From Trifolium pratense (taxonomy: Eukaryota; Streptophyta; Magnoliopsida; Fabales; Fabaceae): DNA of 64,000 bases. Below the pieces are notes generated by a model. It did no database searches. It saw nothing but the letters and a program-made list of their open reading frames with translations, and had not been told where the DNA came from. Position numbers and translations under genes: made by a program. Where the stretch lies: contig NC_060064.1 in the NCBI RefSeq assembly GCF_020283565.1, forward strand, positions 7,926,266 through 7,990,265. The letters run 5' to 3'. Below are positions 43,705 through 52,390 of the stretch, piece after piece (the first letter of the stretch is position 1; each line of letters starts with the position of its first letter).

Positions 43705-45679
43705 TATCATTGATAATTGATTGATAATAGTTTAATATTTTTTATGTGTACTATGAAGAGAGAGAAATAAGGATGAAGGAAAAGGGAGTTATTAAAAAAT
43801 GAATGTAAATTATGGGTTGGGGTTTCAAGATAGAGAGAGAGTGTGTGTGTTTCAAATGCTAAAAGGAGGCTACAAAGCTCTGAAAAAAGACAGTTATTTT
43901 TTTTCTTTATTTTGGTCTTTTTTAAAATTACATTTTTAACTAGGTTATTGGTGTGTTTTTTCTTGAGATAAATAGTAATTATAGTCAACAAACATATTTT
44001 TAAAAAGACTTGTTATGAAAATAAATATAGAAGTTTTGTCTTGAAAATAAGTGTATTTAACTTGAAATTGGATAGTTTGCTGCCGAGTAAGACTTTAGCG
44101 CATTGTTTTTGTGAGTGAGGAGAGAAACTGAAAATTAAAAATGAAGAGATGAAAATGAGAGATAACGACATAAAATGCAATAGGGATGACAATGGCAGAA
44201 GATCCAAATTCATTAGACTTTATTCAACTTTTTGAAAATTCAAAAATTGTTCTTTCGAATGCAAAATTTTATATTTTTTTTTATTAAGTAATATTTTAAG
44301 ACACTTATCAGCATAATTATATTTTTAATCGATTAGTCTATTCTTCAAATTTATTTATTTTGGTCAACTTAATTTATAAACTATCAAAAAAAGATATATC
44401 TCAAAACGTGATCGTAATAATCTCAATGCATTTATTTAACACTATATATTTCGTAGTGTCTCACAAATTTAATGACATGTGACCATCTTGTCTTATCTAT
44501 ATAAAATTAAATTTAAGTTTTTGTAATCAAAATTATTTTATCAAATAGTTTTAAAAAGCTATCTTTTAGAATAAGTATATGATTTATTTTAGAATGTAAA
44601 AATAGTTTTATAATTTATATACTAGTAGTTTTCTTTGTCTTTTAAGACATTATTTAGGGAAAGGATCAAAGGAAAGATATTTTATTTTATTTTTTTAAGG
44701 AAAATCAAAGGAAAGATATTTGTTTGCAGCCTTACCAACATTTTTATTTTTTATAAGAACATTGATATTTGCCAAGTTGTATTATCAAACAAATCTATGA
44801 AGTGTCTGCAAGTAATAAATAGCAATCTATTTGTGATTTTGTTTATTACCTAGCTATAACTCTTCGTAATTATTGTAAAAAAATAAATAATCTTTGTAAT
44901 TAAGATAGTATATTGTACTGTATTTGTATAGTACTTTTTTGGCTAACGAAAAAAAAAATAGGGTCCATAGGGTGTGATGGTACTGCTAAACTCATAAGAT
45001 TACTGCTCATATCCAAAAACACAAACTATTAATGTTGCGACGGTTACTTAACTAACCATTGGGTAGGAACATTTTTTATTAGTGTGTGTTTGGTATAGCG
45101 GTAGATTAAACATATTAGTATAGTTTAACAAAAACTTGAATATCAAATTTCGCGAAATTGAGAAAAACACGGCACTGGAACATGAGAATTTCTATTAAAC
45201 ACGGAACCAAACAAGCTATTAAACATTGCAAGTCATGCACGTCAAAGATGCTTTTAATTATTTTGAGAGGTTATGAAAACTTTCACTCATAGAAGTAAAT
45301 GACTTTATTATCGTTATCGGTTGTGAAAGATAGTGTGATGCTTGTCGTCGGTGATAGATTCACCTTAGGCAAAGTCGGGGTAGTTGCCCCAACTGTCCTT
45401 TTCGTGTTATCATTAATTTCATTAATTATTGAATCATTTTATTATTATGTGTTTTAGTAAAAATTAAGTGTTGTTACTACATAAAATTATTGAATTAAAA
45501 CATCTACCCTCAGTATTAAGAGATAATTTTTGGGCATACATAATTTATAGTTAGATATCCGATGGATCATGATCACCTGCAGTTGAACTCAACTGCAGGC
45601 CCATACAGTAGAGTAAAATTATCCTATTATAATTTAAATAAATTATAAAATAAATAAAAAAACTCTGTACAACAATATA
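43705..45679. other. EIN2 upstream intergenic DNA
   Basis: AT-rich. No gene recognised. It contains a GA/GT-rich stretch near 43830-43850 and, near its right end, the palindrome at 45576-45599. Confidence 0.4.
45576..45599. repeat. Perfect 10-bp stem, 4-nt loop palindrome
   Basis: CCTGCAGTTG-AACT-CAACTGCAGG, about 80 bp before the first EIN2-derived fragment. Confidence 0.85.
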
Positions 45680-46310
45680 ATGATCAACGTGGATTTTTCA
45701 TACAAGATATTGTCCCTCGTCTGATAATTTCTCTCACTTTTCATTACCTATGCACTAATAGGGGAAAAGATTGCACATGTTCTATCATATTTGGTTACAG
45801 ATCTAAATTTTATCAATCTAATTAATTTCATTTTGTTTTTGGAGTGGCATCATGGACCGAAAAACACTTCTAAAGATGCATTGTACCATAAGCATTTTTT
45901 GACCACCTTATGTGTATTCAATGACCCTTATTTGGTAAATAGTATGTTGATGACCACCTCAGCAAATGAATTCTACTGTACATGTCATATTTTGCTTACT
46001 TTTCAGGATATGTTGTCACCAATAAAACAAATTTTCTTTATTAACATAATTGATTTACACCAAAAAAAATTGTTCGCATATTGTCTGTCATATATAGTCT
46101 GAACAAATATAACTATGTGACTCTTATTGTATGTGATGCACATCCTAATAGCTCTGCTTGGTTTTATACTCGTTTTGTTTCTTGCAAATCAAACTATTGT
46201 ATTAACTTGGAGTATAAGTAGATAAGTAGTAGTGAATAGTTTCTTAAAACTAGATATTTTAGGTTAGCTTCATTATTCCACAACTTGGGTGATTGCTGTA
46301 AATAATCCCA
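45680..46310 (+). pseudogene. EIN2 fragment: intron 4, exon 5, intron 5, start of exon 6
   Basis: Opposite strand to EIN2. The exon-5 homolog (about 45840-46027) reads WHHGPKNTSKDALYHKHFLT, then TTSANEFYCTCHILLTFQDM and LSPIKQ. It is preceded by sequence matching the EIN2 intron ('gtggatttttc', 'cacttttcatta') and followed by an intron-5 homolog. The start of exon 6 follows ('aatagctctgcttggtttta'), ending around residue 352. The splice acceptor before the exon-6 homolog is lost. Introns are retained, so the copy arose at the DNA level, not by retroposition. Confidence 0.88.
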
Positions 46311-46319
46311 CAAAAACTC

Positions 46320-47150
46320 ACTCATTACAAATATTTGTATAAAAATATATCAATAAAATAAGCTATGAGTAATCTCAAAGCTTCAAATGAATGAAGATTG
46401 CGAACAGTGGAATATAACCTCTCACCCGAATCAATTAAATTCCAAGCTGGAACTTTGTACATATGCATCCAATAATTTGATGCAATTTCCCAACCCCGAG
46501 GAAGAACTCCTTTGAAGATCATATGAACACTTTGAATTACTTTGCATCCTAGGATGCTAGGAATTAATAGTCATATGAAATAGCGTTGATTAATTTATCA
46601 CAAGCTAGAACACCTACTAAAACTAAGTATTCGGAAGAGTCTTGTCCACATGCATCCATTTTCTGCAAGGATGCGGTGGGTCTTTAATCTACTCCAAGCC
46701 CCAAATAAAAGATTAATTATCTTTGTCTTTGTTGTCTGGGTTGCTATCCCATAAAAATTATCAAATTGTCCCCAAAATTCATCAAGAATAGCAGCTAGTT
46801 GAAGTCTTGTAGATGAGGCATTTGCCAAGACTGCTCTGGATGATTCTTCAGTTTCCAACGAGTCTCCATCTTCATCATTCCTTTTAGTGTTTGAGTCGTC
46901 TTTAATTCCCACGGTCTTCTCAAATTGGGGCATTTGTTTCAATTATAGTTTTTGTGTCTTCAAATCTAGAGTTAGAACGATCATTAACTATAGTGGATAT
47001 TGTCTCTGAATCTGAAGTGCAAATTGACAGCATAACAAAATGATTCTTCTTTAAAGCATTCAACCAGGGATCGGGTTACATTATGGTTTAGGTAGATTAG
47101 AACCAAAACTTGCAAGTGATACCTTTGAGTATTCTAATGTCCTTGTACTT
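46320..47150 (-). pseudogene. EIN2 C-terminal fragment (left outer arm)
   Basis: Same orientation as EIN2. Minus-strand frames give [54 protein letters not shown] and WNLIDSGERLYSTVRNLHS. These align to EIN2 residues ~527-780, with a deletion that removes the serine-rich stretch before [11 protein letters not shown]. Stops and frameshifts are present. It forms an inverted pair with 52391-54250; even its outer 'gatatatt...acaaatattt' end is mirrored there. Confidence 0.85.
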
Positions 47151-47154
47151 TTTT

Positions 47155-47730
47155 ATGTTTCTTGCAAATCAAGCGACTGCATTCACTTGGTTTTAGGTGG
47201 AGAAGTATTAGTTAATGGTTTCTTAAACTTAGACATTCTAGGTTGACTTCACTATTCGACAATTAGAGTGATTGTTGTGTTGCCCACCCATTATTGTTCC
47301 TGGAGTTTAGGAGTTGAAGGGATGTATCAGCTACTTATATTCACTTAGGTTTTGGTAGCTCTGCAACTTTCATCTTCTGTAATTCCCTTTTTTCGAGTTG
47401 CTATGTTTAGTTCAATAATGGGCGCACATAAGATCTCACAGTCAGTGGAACTTTTGGCATTGGTCATATTCATTAGGATGTTTGGCTTAAATATCATCTT
47501 TTTGGTAGAAATGATATTTGGCAATAGTGATTGGGCGGGTGATTTGGGATGGAATGTGGGAAATGATATTTTTGTCTTGTATTTCATTATCCTCATTGCT
47601 GGTTTTATATCAATATGTTTGATGCTTTGGTTAGCTTCCAATCCTTTAAGATCTGCGAATTTTCAATTAATTGCTCAAGTGTTGAACTATGATATTTCAG
47701 AGATTATACCCAATCTTCTAGTTGGTAGTG
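47155..47730 (+). pseudogene. EIN2 array unit 1, plus arm
   Basis: Homologous to the last Nramp helices: [20 protein letters not shown], then [19 protein letters not shown] and [19 protein letters not shown]. It belongs to the diverged plus-arm class. The N-terminal part has frameshifts. Confidence 0.85.
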
Positions 47731-47751
47731 TTTCAGTTATATATGATTTTT

Positions 47752-48330
47752 CACCATCAACTAGTAGATTCAATATAGTCTTTGGCATATCTCAATTCAA
47801 CACTTGAGCATTTAATTGAATATTGGCAGATCTTAACGGGGTGGCAGCTAACCAAAGCATCAGGCATAGTGATATTAAACCAGCGATGAGAAGAATGGAA
47901 TCTGAGACAGACACACCATTCCCCACATTCCATCTCAAATCGACTGCCCAATCACTATTGCCAAATATCATCTCTACCAAAAAGATGATATTCAAGCCAA
48001 GCATCCCGATGTATATGACCAATGCCAAAAGTTCCATCAGCTGGGAGATCTTGTGTGCGCCCATTATTGATTTCGACATAGCTACTCGAAAAAGGGGAAT
48101 CACAGAAGATGGAAGTTGCAGAGCTACTAATACCTGAGTGAATATGAGTAGCTGATACATCGCTTTAGTTCCTGAACTCTCGACACATTAAAGGGCGGGC
48201 AGCACAACAATCACTCTAATTGTGGAATAGTGAAGCCAATTTAGAATGTCTAACTTTAATAACTCATTAACTACTACTTCTCAGCCTAAACTCCAAGTCA
48301 AAGCAGTAGTTTGATTTGCAAGAAACAATG
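47752..48330 (-). pseudogene. EIN2 array unit 1, minus arm
   Basis: Very close to EIN2 exon 6: [20 protein letters not shown] is identical, as are long stretches after it. Differences include [18 protein letters not shown]. It retains QLNAQVLN where EIN2 has IQVLN. Confidence 0.87.
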
Positions 48331-48519
48331 CAAGCACAAGAACATCAGAGTACTCAAAAGTATCACTTTCAAGTTTTGGTCATGATCTACATAAAATCAT
48401 AATGGAACCCGATCCATTATCCTTTAAAGCCTTGGGATTAAGTTCCATCGTTGTTTTAGGTAGATCAGGACCAAAATTTGCAAGATATGCTTTTGAGTAC
48501 TCTAATATCCTTGTACTTG
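48331..48519. repeat. Inverted spacer between array units 1 and 2
   Basis: 'Gagtactcaaaagtatcact' on the left faces 'gcttttgagtactcta' on the right. Both derive from EIN2 residues ~527-560 ([15 protein letters not shown] region) in opposite orientations. Confidence 0.8.
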
Positions 48520-49084
48520 TTTTGTTTTTTGCAAATCAACTTGAAGTTTAGGCGGAGAAATAGTAGTTAATGGTTTCTAAAAATTAGACATTCCATGTTG
48601 GTTTCATTGTTCTACAATTAGAGTGATTGATGTGTTCTCTGCCATTTATTATGTTAGGATTTCAGGAACTGAAAGGATGTATCATCTACTTGTATTCACT
48701 CAGGTTTTAGTAGCTCTACAACTTCCATCTTTTGTAATTCTCTTTTTTCGAGTTGTTATGTCTAGATCGATAATGGGCGCACATAAGATCTCACAGTCAG
48801 TGGAACTTTTGACATTGGTCATATTCATTAGGATGCTTGGCTTAAATATCATCTTTTTGGTAGAAATGATATTTGACAATAGTGATTGGGCGGGTGATTT
48901 GGGATGGAATGTGGGAAATGATATTTTTGTCTTGTATTTCATTCTCCTCATTGCTGGTTTTATATCATTATGTTTGATGCTTTGGTTAGCTTCCAATCCT
49001 TTAAGATCTGCGAATTTTCAATTAATTGCTCAAGTGTTGAACTATGATATTTCAAAGACTATACCCAATCTTCTAGTTGGTAGT
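48520..49084 (+). pseudogene. EIN2 array unit 2, plus arm
   Basis: A long uninterrupted frame covers most of it ([20 protein letters not shown] through [13 protein letters not shown]). Class-specific residues [17 protein letters not shown] are shared with units 1 and 3. Confidence 0.85.
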
Positions 49085-49105
49085 GTTTCAGTTATATATG
49101 ATTTT

Positions 49106-49690
49106 CACCATCAACTAGTAGATTCAATATAGTCTTTGGCATATCTCAATTCAACACTTGAGCATCTAATTGAACATTGGCAGATCTTAACGGGGTGGCA
49201 GCTAACCAAAGCATCGGACATAGTATATTAAACCAGCGATGAGAAGAATGGAATCTGAGACAAACACACCATTCCCCACATTCCATCTCAAATCGGCTGC
49301 CCAACCACTATTGCCAAATATCATCTCTACCAAAAAGATGATATTCAAGCCAAGCATCCCGATGTATATGACCAATGCCAAAAGTTCCACCAGCTGGGAG
49401 ATCTTGTGTGCGCCCATTATTGATTTCGACATAGCTACTCGAAAAAGGGGAATCACAGAAGATGGAAGTTGCAGAGCTACTAATACCTGAGTGAATATGA
49501 GTAGCTGATACATCCCTTTAGTTCCTGAACTCTCGACACATTAAAGGGCGGGCAGCACAACAATCACTCTAATTGTGGAATAGTGAAGCCAATTTAGAAT
49601 GTCTAACTTTAATAACTCATTAACTACTACTTCTCCGCCTAAACTCCAAGTCAAAGCAGTAGTTTGATTTGCAAGAAACAATGCAAGCAC
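49106..49690 (-). pseudogene. EIN2 array unit 2, minus arm
   Basis: Near-identical to the unit 3 minus arm and close to EIN2 ([19 protein letters not shown]). A one-base deletion near 49229 breaks the frame. Confidence 0.86.
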
Positions 49691-49872
49691 AAGAACATCA
49701 GAGTACTCAAAAGTATCATTTTCAAGTTTTGGTCATGATCTACATAAAATCATAATGGAACCCGATCCATTATCCTTTAAAGCCTTGGGATTAAGTTCCA
49801 TCGTTGTTTTAGGTAGATCAGGACCAAAACATGCAAGATATGCTTTTGAGTATTCTAATATCCTTGTACTTG
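49691..49872. repeat. Inverted spacer between array units 2 and 3
   Basis: Same organisation and nearly the same bases as 48331-48519. Confidence 0.8.
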
Positions 49873-50434
49873 TTTTGTTTTTTGCAAATCAACTTGAAGT
49901 TTAGGCGGAGAAATAGTAGTTAATGGTTTCTAAAAATTAGACATTCCATGTTGGTTTCATTGTTCTACAATTAGAGTGATTGATGTGTTCTCTGCCATTT
50001 ATTATGTTAGGATTTCAGGAACTGAAAGGTTGTATCAGCTACTTGTATTCACTCAGGTTTTAGTAGCTCTATAACTTCCATTTTTGTAATTCTCTTTTTT
50101 CGAGTTGCTATGTCTAGATCGATAATGGGCGCATATAAGATCTCACAGTCAGTGGAACTTTTGACATTGGTCATATTCATTAGGATGTTTGGCTTAAATA
50201 TCATCTTTTTGGTAGAAATGATATTTGACAATAGTGATTGGGCGGGTGACTTGGGATGGAATGTGGGAAATGATATTTTTGTCTTGTATTTCATTCTCCT
50301 CATTGCTGGTTTTATATCATTATGTTTGATGCTTTGGTTAGCTTCCAATCCTTTAAGATCTGCGAATTTTCAATTAATTGCTCAAGTGTTGAACTATGAT
50401 ATTTCAAAGACTATACCCAATCTTCTAGTTGGTA
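49873..50434 (+). pseudogene. EIN2 array unit 3, plus arm
   Basis: Nearly identical to the unit 2 plus arm; a small deletion near 50080 ('ccatttttgtaatt') shifts its frame. Confidence 0.85.
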
Positions 50435-50458
50435 GTGTTTCAGTTATATATGATTTTT

Positions 50459-51040
50459 CACCATCAACTAGTAGATTCAATATAGTCTTTGACATATCTC
50501 AATTCAACACTTGAGCATCTAATTGAACATTGGCAGATCTTAACGGGGTGGCAGCTAACCAAAGCATCGGACATAGTGATATTAAACCAGCGATGAGAAG
50601 AATGGAATCTGAGACAAACACACCATTCCCCACATTCCATCTCAAATCGGCTGCCCAACCACTATTGCCAAATATCATCTCTACCAAAAAGATGATATTC
50701 AAGCCAAGCATCCCGATGTATATGACCAATGCCAAAAGTTCCACCGGCTGGGAGATCTTGTGTGCGCCCATTATTGATTTCGACATAGCTACTCGAAAAA
50801 GGGGAATCACAGAAGATGGAAGTTGCAGAGCTACTAATACCTGAGTGAATATGAGTAGTTGATACATCCCTTCAGTTCCTGAACTCCCGACACATTAAAG
50901 GGCGGGCAACACAATAATCACTCTAATTGTGGAATAGTGAAGCCAGTCTAGAATGTCTAACTTTAAGAACTCATTAACTACTACTTCTCCGCCTAAACTC
51001 CAAGTCAAAGCAGTAGTTTGATTTGCAAAAAACAATGCAA
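50459..51040 (-). pseudogene. EIN2 array unit 3, minus arm
   Basis: 122-residue open stretch from [20 protein letters not shown] to [12 protein letters not shown], very close to EIN2; keeps the four-residue insertion relative to EIN2. Confidence 0.87.
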
Positions 51041-51227
51041 GCACAAGAACAATACATTACTCAAAAGTATCATTTTCAAGTTTTGATCATGATCTACCTA
51101 AAATCATAATGGAACCCGATCCATTATCCTTTAAAGCCTTGGGATTAAGTTCCATCATTGTTTTAGGTAGATCAGGACCAAAATTTGCAAGATATGCTTT
51201 TGAGTACTCTAATGTCTTTGTACTTGT
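51041..51227. repeat. Inverted spacer between array units 3 and 4
   Basis: Same layout as the other two spacers, with slight divergence ('aatacattactcaaaagtat'). Confidence 0.8.
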
Positions 51228-51777
51228 TTTGTTTTTTGCAAATCAACTTGAAGTTTAGGCGGAGAAATAGTAGTTAATGGTTTCTAAAAATTAGACATTC
51301 CATGTTGGTTTCATTGTTCTACAATTAGAGTGATTGATGTGTTCTCTGCCATTTATTATGTTAGGAATTCAGGAGCTGAAAGGATGTATCAGCTACTTGT
51401 ATTCACTCAGGTTTTAGTAGCTCTACAATTTCCATCTTTTGTAATTCTCTTTTTCCGAGTTGCTATGTCTAGATCAATAATGGACGCACACAAGATCTCC
51501 TAGCCGACGAAACTTTTGTCATTAATCATATTCATCAGGATGCTTGGCTTAAATATCATCTTTTTGGTATAAATGATATTTGGCAATAGTCATTGTGCGG
51601 CTAATTTAAGATGGAATGTGGGGAATGACATTTTTGTCTCCTATTCCATTCTCCTCATTGCTGGTTTTATATCATTATGTTTGATGTTTTGGTTAGCTTT
51701 CATTTCTTCAAGATATGCGAATTTTCAATTAAATGCTCAGGTGTTGAACTATGATAGTTCAAAGACTAGTTGGTAGT
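51228..51777 (+). pseudogene. EIN2 array unit 4, plus arm
   Basis: The most divergent plus arm. It carries in-frame stops (after HKIS and after FLV) and a short deletion just before the loop ('aaagactagttgg'). Confidence 0.83.
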
Positions 51778-51799
51778 GTTTCAGTTGTATTTGATTTTT

Positions 51800-52390
51800 C
51801 ACCATCGACTAGTAGATTCGATATAGTCTTTGGCATATCTCAATTCAACACTTGAGCATTTAACTGAATATTGGTAGATCTGAAAGGCGTGACAACTAAC
51901 CAAAACATCAAACATAGTGATATTAAATTAGCAATGAGAAGAACGGAATACGAGACAGACATGTCATTCCCCACATTTCATCTCAAATCAGTTGTCCAAT
52001 CACTATTGTCAAATATCATTTCAATAAAAAAAAGATGATATTTAAGCCAAGCATCCCGATGAATATGACCAATGCCAAAAGTTCCACCGACTGGGAGATC
52101 TTGTATGCGTCCATTATTGATCTAGACATAGCAACTCGAAAAAGGGGAATCACAGATGATGGAAGTTGCAGAGCTACTAAAACCTGAGTGAATATGAGTA
52201 GCTGATACATCCCTTTAGCTCATGAACTCCAGACCCAATAAAGGGCGGGCAGCACAACAATCACTCTAATTGTGGAATAGTGAAGCCAACCTAGAATGTC
52301 TAACTTTAAGAACCCATTAACTACTACTTCTCCACCTAAACTCCAAGTCAAAGCAGTAGTTTAATTTTCAAGAAACAATGCAAGCACAAG
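51800..52390 (-). pseudogene. EIN2 array unit 4, minus arm
   Basis: The most divergent minus arm. It shares the first ~50 residues ([40 protein letters not shown]) but is broken by an A insertion near 52023-52035 and other changes. Confidence 0.83.

Larger units (their letters stand above)
47155..52390. repeat. Palindromic EIN2-derived array: four ~1.36-kb units of inverted arms
   Basis: The marker 'gcaaatca' at the start of each plus arm lies at 47164, 48531, 49884 and 51238, i.e. periods of 1,367, 1,353 and 1,354 bp. Every unit is: plus arm (EIN2 residues ~310-505, antisense to the EIN2 strand), a ~21-nt loop containing 'tttcagttatatatga', and a minus arm of the same segment. Units are joined by ~180-bp spacers that are themselves inverted repeats of EIN2 residues ~527-560. 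Adjacent arms are therefore always mutually complementary. Confidence 0.92.

Noticed and set aside
45576..45599. Helitron 3'-end hairpin as the vehicle that captured EIN2
   Set aside because: The hairpin is perfect but no CTRR terminus follows at the expected distance and no TC 5' end or AT insertion site was found.
45791..46102. Functional second EIN2-like gene
   Set aside because: Only exon 5 and part of exon 6 are present, with a lost splice acceptor and then an inverted segment; it cannot encode the protein.
47823..48137. Repeated ~100-codon open frames antisense to the minus arms of the array
   Set aside because: The same frame also exists antisense to the EIN2 exon itself (38921-39235), so it is a property of that sequence rather than a new gene.
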